From: Vibrio coralliilyticus
GTDB taxonomy: Bacteria; Pseudomonadota; Gammaproteobacteria; Enterobacterales; Vibrionaceae
Direction: 5' to 3'
Assembly: GCF_024449095.1 (NCBI RefSeq)
Contig: NZ_CP024627.1
Location: forward strand, 186,001-250,000
Length of the DNA stretch: 64,000 nucleotides
Part shown: positions 20,924-30,878 of the stretch, in pieces
Numbering within the stretch: position 1 is the stretch's first letter
Layout: every line of letters starts with the position of its first letter
The notes under the pieces: model-generated
Database searches by the model: none
What the model was told of the DNA's origin: nothing
Seen by the model: the letters and a program-made list of their open reading frames with translations, nothing else
Translations under genes and position numbers: made by a program

Positions 20924-21029
20924 ACAGGATGTATTGAATACGATTTAAAGTCAACAATACGATTATGAATTTTTCTCAAGTTAAATATTAGACGCTTTCA
21001 ACTTGAAAGGTGAATAGTTGTGCGGGAAA

Positions 21030-21055
21030 GAAAAAGCGCAGCTGAGGGCTGCGCT
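21030..21055 (-). terminator. Intrinsic terminator of metBL
   Basis: On the minus strand AGCGCAGC / GCTGCGCT with a 5-base loop is followed by TTTTTC, directly after the metL stop. Confidence 0.87.
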
Positions 21056-21063
21056 AAAGTCGA

Positions 21064-23475
21064 TTATAAGAAGCTGGAAAGTAAGTTGAGATCGGACTGA
21101 ATCGCACCTGCGGTTACTTCTCGACCAGCGCCCGGGCCGCGAATGACTAGAGGGTTATCCTTGTACCATTTACTTTCGATGGCAAAGATGTTGTCACATG
21201 GCAGCAAGTTAGCTAATACATGTTCTTTGCTAAGTGCCTCAACTCCCACGGTTGCAGAACCGTTCTTTTCCAACCTAGCAACATAACGAAGTACTTTATC
21301 TTCACGCTGAGCTTTTTCTAAACGTTCAGCTAATAGCTCACTTAATAGTTGGCTATTATCGAGGAAGTCATCGAGAGATAACTCTGCGAGTTCAGAGGGA
21401 ACTAGGCTTTCGACTTTGACGGCTTCAGGCTCGAGGTCGAGTCCTGCCTCACGAGCAAGGATAACCAATTTTCGCATAACATCGGAACCGTCGAGATCGC
21501 TACGCGGATCGGGTTCAGTTAACCCCTGCTGCCAAGCGAGATCCACCAGCTCAGCAAAAGGGACACTGCCATCATATTGTTGGAATAACCAAGATAACGT
21601 GCCGGAAAAAATTCCGGATAGGGCATGAATATCATCACCACTCTCACGTAGATCTTTGACGGTATGATTAATGGGTAAACCTGCCCCGACTGTTGCATTG
21701 TACAGCCAGTAGCGGTTTATCTTGGCAAAGGCATCTTGCACTTGATGATAATAACTGCTGGACGCAGAGCCGGCGACCTTATTCGCCGAGATAAGGTGCA
21801 TGCCTTGTTCTGCAATCTCTAGGTAACGTTCTGCCAGCTGTGGGCTTGCCGTCACATCAAGTACGACTACGTCATCGTAACCTTGGATGGCGCCGAGCTT
21901 TCTTACCCACTCATTACCTTGGTATTCAACGGCCTCTTCTTCATAGTGATCGCTGACGGTACTGGCATCAATCCCTTCAGGATTGAACCAATAATTTTGG
22001 CTGCCAACAACGGCAACCAGTTCAAAGTTCATGCCGCGACGCTTTTCCAGTTCAGCTTTTTGTTCGGCGAACAGTTCGAGCCAGCTCGATCCAATGTTGC
22101 CTTTACCACATAGAGCAATGCCGACACGTTTTTGAGCTTGAAATAACTGGCTATGGATTGACTTAACCAGAACAGAAGTATCCGTACTGCGCAGTACAGC
22201 GACTAAGCTCAAACCAGATTGGGATTCTGATATGAACTCGATAGGTGCAGCTTTGAGCTTCTGATAAAAACCATAGCAATGGCTCGCATTTTTCGTCACG
22301 CCTGCGCCGACAGCCGCAATCAGGGAGTAGCCTTCTTTGAGCTTAATTTCTGCTTCTATCGCCGCATCTTGCAGATATTCGAGCGCACCACCTGCAATCT
22401 CGGCAGTGTAGGCGAGGCGTAGGGTTTGCTGATCTTCCTGAACCTCGTAGGTTAAGGGTTCTAGCTGTGCTCGTTTCAAACTTGCCAAGGTTTCCTGTTC
22501 AAGGCGTTTGAAGTCATGCCCAGAGGCAAAGTTGAGTTGAATAAGCAGTACTTCTTTTAACGAGGAGATAATTTTAGCACCGCGGCCTGATGCAAGAACA
22601 CGTTCGATTCGAGTTGATCCAGCTTCGGGGTCATAGCTACAACGTAGGTGCAAATCCATCGCACTTTGTGCAACAGGCTGTAAAGTACGACTGTGTAAAA
22701 CGGGCGCTGCAAGCCGGGCTAATTCACTGGCTTCGTCAAGGCGAAGTAATGGCAACAGGCAAGCATCCGAAACTAAACGAGGGTCTGCGCTGTAGACACC
22801 GGCAACATCACTCCAGATGGTCACGCGTTTTACTTCGGCTAGTGCACCAATGACAGTGGCGGAGTAATCTGAACCATTACGACCAAGCAGAACGGTATGG
22901 CTTTGCTCATCCTGTGCCATAAAACCTGTGATCACAACGCGGTGATGGGCGTGTTGAGCGAGCACTTCCTTGATCAGCGGATAGGAGGTGCCTCGGTCAA
23001 CTTCAGGTTGTGTGCCTGCTTCGGCACGTAGGAAGGCTCTTGCGTCCTGAGCGACAGCCTGTAGGTCATTTTGATTCAGTAATGCTGCCAGTAGTCGTGA
23101 AGACCACACTTCTCCGTGACCTAATACGGCTGCGCGCTCGGCGCTAGTTAACGGAGCTGTTAGCTCACCCAGTGTACTGAATTCATCGTTGAGTGTTGCG
23201 ATCAACTGTTGTTGAGTCTCTCCTTGGAGTAGTTCCTCAACCAGCTGGGTTTGAAACTGACGCAACGTTTGCAATGCCTCATGCGCGAGGCGGCCATCTT
23301 TGCTTAATGCGTCGAGAAATTCGATCAAACGGTTGGTGGTTTTACCCGCAGCAGAGACAACAATCAAATCTTCTTTGTCTGAATACTCTTTGAGTATGTT
23401 GACGACGCGGCGGTAACATTCTGGATCCGCAAGGCTACTGCCGCCAAATTTATGCAATTGACGTTGCTGACTCAT
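21064..23475 (-). CDS. metL: Bifunctional aspartate kinase / homoserine dehydrogenase II
   Basis: The 803-residue fusion performs the first and third steps of the aspartate pathway feeding methionine. The kinase begins KFGGSSLADPECYRRV and contains VVSAAGKTTN and the GRNGSDYSATVIG phosphate/aspartate site. An ACT-like linker region follows. The dehydrogenase begins VGIALCGKGNIGSSWLELF (nucleotide binding), then VLDVTASPQLAERY, HLISANKVAGSASS, NATVGAGLPI and the catalytic block ESGDDIHALSGIFSGTLSWLF. Length and architecture match E. coli MetL (810). The start overlaps the metB stop by 4 bp, so the pair is a coupled operon under the metB/metJ operator. Confidence 0.96.
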   Translation of the reverse strand: MSQQRQLHKFGGSSLADPECYRRVVNILKEYSDKEDLIVVSAAGKTTNRLIEFLDALSKDGRLAHEALQTLRQFQTQLVEELLQGETQQQLIATLNDEFSTLGELTAPLTSAERAAVLGHGEVWSSRLLAALLNQNDLQAVAQDARAFLRAEAGTQPEVDRGTSYPLIKEVLAQHAHHRVVITGFMAQDEQSHTVLLGRNGSDYSATVIGALAEVKRVTIWSDVAGVYSADPRLVSDACLLPLLRLDEASELARLAAPVLHSRTLQPVAQSAMDLHLRCSYDPEAGSTRIERVLASGRGAKIISSLKEVLLIQLNFASGHDFKRLEQETLASLKRAQLEPLTYEVQEDQQTLRLAYTAEIAGGALEYLQDAAIEAEIKLKEGYSLIAAVGAGVTKNASHCYGFYQKLKAAPIEFISESQSGLSLVAVLRSTDTSVLVKSIHSQLFQAQKRVGIALCGKGNIGSSWLELFAEQKAELEKRRGMNFELVAVVGSQNYWFNPEGIDASTVSDHYEEEAVEYQGNEWVRKLGAIQGYDDVVVLDVTASPQLAERYLEIAEQGMHLISANKVAGSASSSYYHQVQDAFAKINRYWLYNATVGAGLPINHTVKDLRESGDDIHALSGIFSGTLSWLFQQYDGSVPFAELVDLAWQQGLTEPDPRSDLDGSDVMRKLVILAREAGLDLEPEAVKVESLVPSELAELSLDDFLDNSQLLSELLAERLEKAQREDKVLRYVARLEKNGSATVGVEALSKEHVLANLLPCDNIFAIESKWYKDNPLVIRGPGAGREVTAGAIQSDLNLLSSFL

Positions 23476-24641
23476 GACAACGCCTCCTTGGTTTTATGAA
23501 ATGCCTGCTCAAGGTCTGCAATCAGGTCGTCAGCGTCTTCTAGACCAACTGAAAGGCGTAGTAATTGTTGGGACACACCAGCTTCAGCTAGTGCCGCTTC
23601 TCCCATTGCTCGGTGTGTCATCGACGCTGGGTGGCAAATCAGGCTTTCTACGCCGCCAAGTGATTCAGCGAGTGAGAAGAGTTCTAGCTGACCAACAAAG
23701 TGTTTGAGCTGCTCAAAGCTGCCTGCAAACTCAAAGCTAAGCATGGAGCCAAATCCAGACTGCTGCTTTTTCGCAATCTCATGACCAGGGTGATCCGGCA
23801 AGCTAGGGTGATAGATATTACCTACCAGAGACTGAGACTGTAGGTAATTGAGAATGTGCGCTGAGCTTTCTTCATGTACTTTCATGCGTGCGCCCAAGGT
23901 GCGAATACCGCGTAATGTCATGTAGCTATCGAATGGTGTGCCTGTTGCGCCGATACAGTTGCCCCACCAAGCAAGATCTTCAGCATGCTGCTCAGTTTTA
24001 GTGATCACCACGCCACCGATGACATCAGAATGACCATTAATGTACTTGGTTGTCGAGTGAATGACGAAGTCAGCGCCGAGTTCGAGAGGCTTTTGGAACA
24101 CAGGTGTCAAAAAGGTATTGTCGACGCCGACCAGTGCACCAACCTGACGGGCTTTTTCACATACCGCGGCAATGTCGACTACGCGGACCAAAGGGTTAGA
24201 CGGTGTTTCTAACAGAATCAGTTTAGGTTTTTTTGCAATAGCCTCGTCCAAGGCTTTTTGATCGGACTGATCGACAAACTGGACCTTGAAATCACCTTTT
24301 TGAGCGCGGGTATTAAACAAACGGTACGTACCGCCGTAGCAATCGTGTGGTGCGACGATCAGATCATCTGGGCCAAGAAATGCAGAGACCCATAAGTTCA
24401 ATGCAGAGGTTCCACAGTTGGTTACTACCGCACCTTTACCAGACTCCAGCTCATACAGAGCTTTTTCTAACAAGCCACGGTTTGGGTTACCCGAGCGAGT
24501 GTAGTCATATTTTGGCACTTCGCCAAAGGCGGGAAAACCGTAGTTAGTCGAGAGGTAAATAGGTGGCACAACGGCGTGATGCTGAGTGTCTGACTCGATA
24601 CCAGTACGTACCGCGATTGTGGCTGGTTTACGGGCGCTCAT
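23472..24641 (-). CDS. metB: Cystathionine gamma-synthase
   Basis: The 389-residue PLP enzyme condenses O-succinylhomoserine with cysteine to cystathionine. It starts MSARKPATIAVRTGIESDTQHHAVVPPIYLSTNY. The PLP lysine lies in FVIHSTTKYINGHSDVIGG, with YDYTRSGNPNR (phosphate and active-site loop) and LLETPSNPLVRVVDI (cofactor Asp region) in family positions. It leads the metBL operon; the divergent metJ gene lies 220 bp away across four met boxes. A cystathionine beta-lyase is related, but length, opening and linkage to metL and metJ support MetB. Confidence 0.96.
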   Translation of the reverse strand: MSARKPATIAVRTGIESDTQHHAVVPPIYLSTNYGFPAFGEVPKYDYTRSGNPNRGLLEKALYELESGKGAVVTNCGTSALNLWVSAFLGPDDLIVAPHDCYGGTYRLFNTRAQKGDFKVQFVDQSDQKALDEAIAKKPKLILLETPSNPLVRVVDIAAVCEKARQVGALVGVDNTFLTPVFQKPLELGADFVIHSTTKYINGHSDVIGGVVITKTEQHAEDLAWWGNCIGATGTPFDSYMTLRGIRTLGARMKVHEESSAHILNYLQSQSLVGNIYHPSLPDHPGHEIAKKQQSGFGSMLSFEFAGSFEQLKHFVGQLELFSLAESLGGVESLICHPASMTHRAMGEAALAEAGVSQQLLRLSVGLEDADDLIADLEQAFHKTKEALS

Positions 24642-24758
24642 AAGTGTTTCCTTTCGAACTGTAGTGACTTGGCTGGAGATTACACTATACCTGTTTGCCG
24701 GATGTTAGATATATGTTATTCCAATCGTATGTCTCTTCACTTTACTTCTCATTTTTAA

Positions 24759-24790
24759 AGACGTCAACACTTCTAGACGTCTATATGTCT
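24759..24790. promoter_or_regulatory. MetJ operator shared by metB and metJ (four met boxes)
   Basis: Four contiguous octamers read AGACGTCA, ACACTTCT, AGACGTCT and ATATGTCT; the first and third are strong. The site lies in the divergent interval, about 118 bp from metB and 70 bp from metJ, so it should control both metBL and MetJ's own gene. The last two boxes are the same, but for one base, as those at metF. Confidence 0.9.
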
Positions 24791-24862
24791 TTGCTTGTGG
24801 CCATAAATCCCGCTAAAATTACGCTTTCTAATTTTATACATAATGAATCATAAAGGTGCGCA

Positions 24863-25183
24863 ATGGCAGATTGGAACGGCGAATACATTAGTCCGTATGC
24901 TGAACATGGAAAGAAAAGTGAACAAGTAAAGAAGATTACGGTTTCTATTCCATTGAAAGTATTGAAGGTTTTAACTGATGAGCGAACCCGTCGTCAGATT
25001 AATAACCTGCGCCATGCGACCAACAGTGAACTGCTTTGTGAAGCGTTTTTGCATGCTTATACAGGCCAGCCACTACCTACTGATGAAGATTTACGTAAAG
25101 ATCGCCCAGATGATATTCCCGCGGAAGTGAAAAAACTCATGACTGAGATGGGGATTGAATTCGAAGCGTATGATGAAGAGTAA
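24863..25183 (+). CDS. metJ: Methionine repressor MetJ
   Basis: The 106-residue ribbon-helix-helix repressor is almost the textbook Met[51 protein letters not shown]. The KKITVSIP strand (about 22-29) inserts into the major groove of met boxes, and S-adenosylmethionine is the co-repressor. The C-terminus [16 protein letters not shown] is conserved. It is transcribed away from metBL across the met boxes it should bind, implying autoregulation. Confidence 0.98.
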   Translation: MADWNGEYISPYAEHGKKSEQVKKITVSIPLKVLKVLTDERTRRQINNLRHATNSELLCEAFLHAYTGQPLPTDEDLRKDRPDDIPAEVKKLMTEMGIEFEAYDEE

Positions 25184-25222
25184 TCACCAGCTGCACACCT
25201 TATTTTTATTTCGCTAAATACA

Positions 25223-25252
25223 AAAAAACCGCTGAATATTCAGCGGTTTTTT
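25223..25252. terminator. Bidirectional terminator between metJ and the malic enzyme gene
   Basis: A 14-bp perfect stem AAAAAACCGCTGAA / TTCAGCGGTTTTTT around a TA centre. A- and T-runs on both sides serve the convergent genes. Confidence 0.92.
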
Positions 25253-25269
25253 GTTTCAGAGAGAAACGC

Positions 25270-26547
25270 TTACGCTTCCATGTAATTCTCTGGCATCTCA
25301 ATACGAGCTACACCTGATTCCACTGCCGCTAGAGCAACCGCTTTTGCAACACGCGGTAATAGGCGGGAGTCCATTGGCTTAGGAATAATGTAGTCAGGGC
25401 CAAATTCCAGCTTATCCACACCTGCGGCTTTCAGTACTTCCGCTGGAACTTCTTCTTTCGCCAGTTCACGAATGGCGTCCACCGCAGCGAGTTTCATTTC
25501 ATCGTTGATTTCGCTAGCACGAACATCGAGAGCACCGCGGAAGATGAATGGGAAGCACAACACGTTGTTTACTTGGTTCGGGTAGTCGCTGCGACCTGTA
25601 CCCATGATTAAATCATCACGGACTTCATGTGCCAGCTCTGGCTTGATTTCCGGATCTGGGTTTGAACACGCAAAGACAACAGGTTTGTCAGCCATCAGTT
25701 TGAGAGCTTCAGGAGCGAGCAAGTTCGGGCCAGATACGCCTAAGAACAGGTCTGCGCCTTCAATAACATCTTCCAGCGTACGCTTGTCAGTGTTATTCGC
25801 AAATAGCTGCTTGTATTCGTTGAGATCATCACGGCGAGTGTGGATAACGCCTTTGCGGTCAAGCATGTAGATTTTCTCGCGCATCGCACCACATTTGATC
25901 AGTAGCTCCATACAAGCTACTGCAGCAGCGCCTGCGCCAAGACAGACAATCGTCGCGTCTTCTAGCTTTTTGCCTTGCAGTTCAATTGCGTTAAGCATCC
26001 CGGCTGCGGTTACGATCGCTGTACCGTGTTGGTCATCGTGAAAAACCGGCACATCACAGCGCTCGATTAATTGCTTTTCAATTTCAAAACAATCTGGGGC
26101 TTTAATGTCTTCAAGGTTGATACCGCCAAACGTATCGGCAATGTTGGCAACCGTATCGACAAATTCTTCGATTGTGCGGTGTTTGACTTCAATGTCGATA
26201 GAGTCCAAACCTGCAAAGCGTTTGAACAAAAGAGCTTTACCTTCCATGACTGGCTTTGATGCCAGTGGACCTAAGTTACCAAGACCAAGAATTGCTGTTC
26301 CGTTAGAGATAACCGCCACCATGTTACCTTTAGAGGTGTACTTGTAGACATTATCTGCATTCTGTGCAATTTCACGTACAGGCTCAGCCACGCCTGGGCT
26401 GTACGCTAACGCCAGATCACCTGCCGTTTCGGCTGGTGTTGTCAGCTCCACCGAAATTTTACCTGCTGTTGGGTAAGCATGGTAATCCAGCGCTTGCTGA
26501 CGGAATTGTTCTTCAGGGGATAGTTCTTGGCGATTGTCATCGGACAT
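25270..26547 (-). CDS. Malic enzyme (oxaloacetate-decarboxylating malate dehydrogenase)
   Basis: A 425-residue short-form malic enzyme converting malate to pyruvate and CO2 with NAD(P)+. Visible are the malate-binding and catalytic blocks YHAYPTAGKISVELTTPAET, ALAYSPGVAEPVREIA and GNMVAVISNGTAILGLGNLG, the metal site DIKAPDCFEIEKQL plus VPVFHDDQHGTAIV, and the nucleotide loop IVCLGAGAAAVACMELL. It lacks the C-terminal phosphotransacetylase-like domain of E. coli MaeB. Cofactor preference cannot be settled by eye. It is monocistronic between metJ and rpmE, a position also seen in V. cholerae as I recall it. Confidence 0.92.
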   Translation of the reverse strand: MSDDNRQELSPEEQFRQQALDYHAYPTAGKISVELTTPAETAGDLALAYSPGVAEPVREIAQNADNVYKYTSKGNMVAVISNGTAILGLGNLGPLASKPVMEGKALLFKRFAGLDSIDIEVKHRTIEEFVDTVANIADTFGGINLEDIKAPDCFEIEKQLIERCDVPVFHDDQHGTAIVTAAGMLNAIELQGKKLEDATIVCLGAGAAAVACMELLIKCGAMREKIYMLDRKGVIHTRRDDLNEYKQLFANNTDKRTLEDVIEGADLFLGVSGPNLLAPEALKLMADKPVVFACSNPDPEIKPELAHEVRDDLIMGTGRSDYPNQVNNVLCFPFIFRGALDVRASEINDEMKLAAVDAIRELAKEEVPAEVLKAAGVDKLEFGPDYIIPKPMDSRLLPRVAKAVALAAVESGVARIEMPENYMEA

Positions 26548-26752
26548 AGGTGTAGGTACTCGTTAATAATAATTAGGATAGGGGAAATCCATTCTAGAGT
26601 AACTAAGTCAAGCTGCCTAGGTCAGAATGCGAGCTAAAGCAATAAAATGTGCTAAATCACTGGAGATAAGACCAGATGGGTAGAGATATGGCTAGCGAAT
26701 ATCAAACAGTGGAAGAGATTATTCTGAATGGGTTGGGGCAAAAGCAGATAAC

Positions 26753-26778
26753 AAAAAAGGACGCCGTAGCGTCCTTTT
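26753..26778 (-). terminator. Intrinsic terminator of rpmE
   Basis: The minus-strand stem AAAAGGACGC / GCGTCCTTTT has a 4-base loop and a run of six T. It lies 20 bp after the rpmE stop. Confidence 0.9.
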
Positions 26779-26797
26779 CTCTTCATCTAAAAAGAAA

Positions 26798-27016
26798 TTA
26801 TTTCTTAGAAGAAAGAGCACCGAAACGCTTGTTGAAGCGATCTACACGGCCGCCAGTATCAACGATACGCTGCTTACCAGTGTAGAATGGGTGACATTTG
26901 TCACATACGTCTAGGTGGATTGACTCTTTAGTTAGAGTTGAGTTGAACTCGAAAGAGTTACCGCAAGAACAAGTTGCTTTAACTGCTTTGTATTCTGGGT
27001 GGATACCAGCTTTCAT
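26798..27016 (-). CDS. rpmE: 50S ribosomal protein L31
   Basis: L31, 72 residues, starting [28 protein letters not shown] (ATG complement at 27014-27016, after AGAGGTTCTCCC). It is the zinc-binding (C+) paralogue: the cysteines are CSCG at 16-18 and CDKC at about 37-40. Its C-terminal [13 protein letters not shown] is typical. It is divergent from priA across a 290-bp gap. Confidence 0.97.
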   Translation of the reverse strand: MKAGIHPEYKAVKATCSCGNSFEFNSTLTKESIHLDVCDKCHPFYTGKQRIVDTGGRVDRFNKRFGALSSKK

Positions 27017-27306
27017 GGGAGAACCTCTGTAATAGGCCGTGTCGCTATCCGATTCTAAGCCGGACACCACACGTAGTTAATAAAATGTCACTTTGGATAC
27101 CGCTGCTCAAAAGCAAGCCATATCACTAAGGCGCGATATAGTAATGAATACGTTCTCTGGGATCAACCGATTTACCAATAAAGTTGCTACTTTTTTCGCC
27201 TATGAGGTTGAATCATCGCAGAACTGAAGTTCATGATGTCGTTGCTTCCCCGTTTAGCGCTTTTCCCTTAGACTAATTGGGTACCTTTGATTGTATTTAA
27301 GCTTAT

Positions 27307-29508
27307 ATGCGACCGACGATTGCCCGAGTAGCCTTGCCTGTACCGCTCGACAAACAATTTGACTATCAGATCCCCGCTCACCTATTCCCTGTTATTGGTG
27401 GACGTGTGTCTGTGCCTTTTGGCCCCCAGACTTTGGTGGGGGTGGTGACTGCGCTTGTTAATCAATCAGAATTTAGCATTGATAAACTCAAACCGCTGAA
27501 ACAGGTGTTGGACTCTCAGCCTGTCTGGCCAGATAGCCTCTATGAGTTGCTGCAGTGGTGTAGCCAGTTCTATCATTATCCGCTTGGCGAAACGCTATTC
27601 AATGCTATGCCCAGTGCGTTACGTAAGGGAAAAAAAGCGGATTTTGCTTCGCTGGTGGAATGGCGTTTAACCGCTTCTGGTCGTGAGCAGTTAATGCTTG
27701 GTTCTGGTTTAACTGTGAAGCGAGCCAAAGTGATGCATAGGTTAGAAGTTGGTCCTGTACCACACCAGCATTTTCTTGATGAGGAGATCAGTACCAGTGT
27801 CCTTAAGGGATTAAATGAGAAAGGTTGGATTGAGTCAGTTGAACGAAAACCAGAAATTCGCGATTGGAGCCAGCAGGTGGAGGCGGATGTTGATAAGCCA
27901 AAGCTTAATGAAGAACAGGCTGTGGCGATTGCAACCGTCAATAGCTTAAGTGGATTTGGCTGCTTTCTACTAGAAGGTGTCACTGGGTCAGGGAAAACGG
28001 AAGTTTACCTAAATCTTATTAAGCCAGTACTAGAGAAAGGGCAGCAAGCATTGGTGTTGGTCCCCGAAATTGGTCTGACGCCTCAAACAATCAATCGCTT
28101 TCGTCATAGGTTTGAAGTTCCAGTTGCTGTTATTCATTCGGGGCTCAATGACAGTGAGCGGTTAAATGCTTGGTTAAGTGCTCGTGATAAAGCGGCTGGC
28201 ATCGTAATTGGTACACGCTCAGCACTACTGACACCTTTTTCAGATCTCGGCATCATCATTGTTGATGAAGAACACGATGCTTCTTATAAACAGCAAGACA
28301 GCCTTCGCTATCATGCGCGTGATGTCGCCGTAATGCGGGCCAATAAGGAACAAATCCCGATTGTTCTTGGCTCAGCAACGCCTGCGTTGGAAACGCTGCA
28401 TAACGCCTTATCAGGCAAGTACCACCATCTGACACTGACAGCGCGCGCAGGCAATGCTGTACCGACGACAAATAAGGTGTTGGATGTAAAAGGCCAGTAT
28501 CTGGAAAGTGGCTTATCTGCGTCTTTAATTGCTGAAATGCGTCAACACCTCAGCGCGGGCAATCAAGTGATGCTATTTCTCAATCGCCGCGGTTTTTCGC
28601 CAGCCTTGATGTGCCATGATTGCGGTTGGATTGCCGAATGTAAGCGTTGTGATGCGTATTACACCTACCATCAATACAGCAATGAAATTCGTTGTCACCA
28701 TTGCGGTTCTCAGCAGCCTACTATTCATCAGTGTAAAGGGTGTGGTTCATCCAACTTAGTAACGGTGGGCGTTGGTACTGAGCAGCTTGAAGCGCAACTG
28801 GGTGAGCTCTTTCCTGAATATAAAACCATACGGATTGACCGCGACAGCACTCGGCGTAAAGGGAGCCTTGAATCAGCGCTAGGTGCAATTCGTAGCGGTA
28901 AATACCAAATATTGATTGGTACTCAGATGTTGGCGAAAGGTCATCATTTCCCTGATGTGACATTGGTAGCATTGCTGGATGTTGATGGTTCACTATACAG
29001 CAGTGATTTCAGGGCATCAGAGCGTTTGGCTCAATTGTTTATTCAGGTAGCAGGGCGTGCCGGTCGTGCGAGCAAACCCGGGGAGGTGATACTACAAACC
29101 CATCACCCTGAGCACAGTTTGTTACAGGCACTGCTGACCAAAAGTTATCGCCATTTTGCTGAGACTGCATTACAGGAACGTAAATTTGCCCTGCTGCCAC
29201 CTTATTCTTATTTGACACTGTTTCGTGCCGAGGCGAATAACTCCCAACACGTGGAAGCATTTTTGCGTCAGGTTCGTCATACCTTGGAAGCTCATCCTCT
29301 CTTTGACGGTTATTGTCAGGTTTTGGGCCCCACACCGGCTCCGCTGGCAAAACGAGCTGGTAAGCACCGTTGGCAGCTAATGTTGCAGACGCAAACTCGC
29401 CCAAGGATGCAAAAACTACTGGCTAGTGCCAAACCCGCGATCCAAATGCTACCTAATGCAAAAAAGGTTCGCTGGTCTTTAGATATTGAGCCGCAAGATC
29501 TGAGTTGA
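27307..29508 (+). CDS. priA: Primosomal replication protein PriA (3'-5' helicase)
   Basis: The 733-residue helicase restarts stalled replication forks by loading the primosome at D-loops. The N-terminal 3'BD domain begins ARVALPVPLDKQFDYQIP. Helicase motifs are LEGVTGSGKTEVYLNLI (Walker A), IIVDEEHDASYKQQD (Walker B DEEH), LGSATPALET and, in the second lobe, LDVDGSLYSSDFRASERLAQLFIQVAGRAGRA. Between lobes lies the zinc domain with eight cysteines in four pairs (CHDCGWIAECKRC ... CHHCGSQQ ... CKGC). The length equals E. coli PriA (732). It stands upstream of cytR and ftsN as in vibrios and enterobacteria. Confidence 0.97.
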   Translation: MRPTIARVALPVPLDKQFDYQIPAHLFPVIGGRVSVPFGPQTLVGVVTALVNQSEFSIDKLKPLKQVLDSQPVWPDSLYELLQWCSQFYHYPLGETLFNAMPSALRKGKKADFASLVEWRLTASGREQLMLGSGLTVKRAKVMHRLEVGPVPHQHFLDEEISTSVLKGLNEKGWIESVERKPEIRDWSQQVEADVDKPKLNEEQAVAIATVNSLSGFGCFLLEGVTGSGKTEVYLNLIKPVLEKGQQALVLVPEIGLTPQTINRFRHRFEVPVAVIHSGLNDSERLNAWLSARDKAAGIVIGTRSALLTPFSDLGIIIVDEEHDASYKQQDSLRYHARDVAVMRANKEQIPIVLGSATPALETLHNALSGKYHHLTLTARAGNAVPTTNKVLDVKGQYLESGLSASLIAEMRQHLSAGNQVMLFLNRRGFSPALMCHDCGWIAECKRCDAYYTYHQYSNEIRCHHCGSQQPTIHQCKGCGSSNLVTVGVGTEQLEAQLGELFPEYKTIRIDRDSTRRKGSLESALGAIRSGKYQILIGTQMLAKGHHFPDVTLVALLDVDGSLYSSDFRASERLAQLFIQVAGRAGRASKPGEVILQTHHPEHSLLQALLTKSYRHFAETALQERKFALLPPYSYLTLFRAEANNSQHVEAFLRQVRHTLEAHPLFDGYCQVLGPTPAPLAKRAGKHRWQLMLQTQTRPRMQKLLASAKPAIQMLPNAKKVRWSLDIEPQDLS

Positions 29509-29755
29509 TTTTCATCTTTTTCATTTAATTGTGATTCACGTCTCGCTGCGGGGTTTAATTTTGTTAATCTTCCCGTAACTTTCTGTTTCGAAATGAATAA
29601 ACTATGGATTAGCTTGATTGAATAAATTGAGTGATATAAGACAGGTAAACGATTGCTCTAGGCAATAAACATAAGAATGGGTTTCAGCTCATCAAAATCG
29701 GTTTAGGTGGCACTAGGCGCTACCATGTTTAGGAAATAAAGAGGGTAATTAATAT

Positions 29756-30763
29756 ATGGCGACAATGAAGGATGTTGCTCAGCTGGCCGGTGTTTCAACT
29801 GCAACAGTATCGCGTGCTCTAATGAACCCGGAAAAAGTATCTTCAGCCACAAGGAAGCGGGTCGAAGATGCAGTTTTAGAAGCCGGATATTCACCAAATT
29901 CTCTGGCGCGCAACCTGCGCCGAAATGAGTCCAAAACCATTATTGCTATCATCCCAGATATTTGTGATCCCTACTACACAGAGATTATTCGCGGGATAGA
30001 AGATGCAGCAATGGAGCATGGGTACATAGTACTGCTAGGAGATAGTGGTCAGCAGAAAAAACGAGAAAGTTCTTTTGTTAACCTTGTCTTTACTAAGCAG
30101 GCAGATGGTATGTTGCTGCTTGGTACGGATCTGCCATTTGACGTCAGCAAACCAGAGCAGAAAAACTTGCCACCTATGGTGATGGCGTGTGAATTTGCTC
30201 CAGAGTTGGAATTGCCGACGGTTCACATTGACAACCTGACATCGGCATTTGAAGCAGTGAACTATCTGACACAAATGGGGCATAAACGTATTGCCCAGAT
30301 TTCTGGGCCGGACTCAGCTGTATTGTGTCAATTCCGTTTCCAAGGTTACCAGCAAGCACTGCGTCGAGCGGGGATCACGATGAACCCCAACTACACTATC
30401 TACGGTGATTTCTCGTTTGAAGATGGCGCAAAAGCAGTGAGACAGCTTCTATCTCTACCTGAGCCTCCAACTGCTATTTTCTGTCACAACGATGCAATGG
30501 CCATTGGTGCGATTCAGGAAGCGAAGAAATTAGGCTTACGAGTACCACAAGATCTTTCAGTCGTTGGCTTCGATGATATTCAATTTGCTCAGTACTGCGA
30601 TCCTCCGCTGACCACCATTTCTCAGCCGCGCTACGAAATTGGCCGTCAAGCGATGTTGATGATGTTGGAGTTGTTGCGAGGACATGATGTTCGAGCAGGT
30701 TCAAGATTGTTGGAAACTCAGTTAGTGGTCAGAGAAAGTGCCGCTCCACCGCGAGTCATCTGA
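29756..30763 (+). CDS. cytR: LacI-family repressor CytR
   Basis: A 335-residue LacI/GalR regulator. The helix-turn-helix is MKDVAQLAGVSTATVSRALMNPEKVSS (about 4-30) with the hinge region YSPNSLARNLRRNESKTI. The periplasmic-binding-like effector domain follows, with GIEDAAMEHGYIVLLGDS, PTVHIDNLTSAF and FCHNDAMAIGAIQEAKKLG. CytR represses nucleoside uptake and breakdown genes with CRP and is released by cytidine; in V. cholerae it also affects competence and biofilm genes. The priA-cytR-ftsN order supports the assignment over generic LacI members. Confidence 0.92.
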   Translation: MATMKDVAQLAGVSTATVSRALMNPEKVSSATRKRVEDAVLEAGYSPNSLARNLRRNESKTIIAIIPDICDPYYTEIIRGIEDAAMEHGYIVLLGDSGQQKKRESSFVNLVFTKQADGMLLLGTDLPFDVSKPEQKNLPPMVMACEFAPELELPTVHIDNLTSAFEAVNYLTQMGHKRIAQISGPDSAVLCQFRFQGYQQALRRAGITMNPNYTIYGDFSFEDGAKAVRQLLSLPEPPTAIFCHNDAMAIGAIQEAKKLGLRVPQDLSVVGFDDIQFAQYCDPPLTTISQPRYEIGRQAMLMMLELLRGHDVRAGSRLLETQLVVRESAAPPRVI

Positions 30764-30779
30764 GGATAGCTTTCCCCTC

Positions 30780-30803
30780 AGCGGTGCATTTTGATGCGCC
30801 GCT
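30780..30803 (+). terminator. Possible terminator after cytR
   Basis: A 10-bp imperfect stem AGCGGTGCAT / ATGCGCCGCT (one G-U) with loop TTTG. The T-tract that follows is weak, so readthrough into ftsN is likely. Confidence 0.4.
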
Positions 30804-30878
30804 TCCATTTCCCCTCTGTAATCAGGGCGCAAACTGCATTACCATAGCCAAAGAGGTAATAGACATTGATGTACAGCA

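Noticed and set aside
26676..26885. 69-codon plus-strand frame between the malic enzyme gene and rpmE
   Set aside because: It runs through the rpmE terminator into the end of rpmE on the opposite strand; the last half is antisense to L31 and no family is recognisable.
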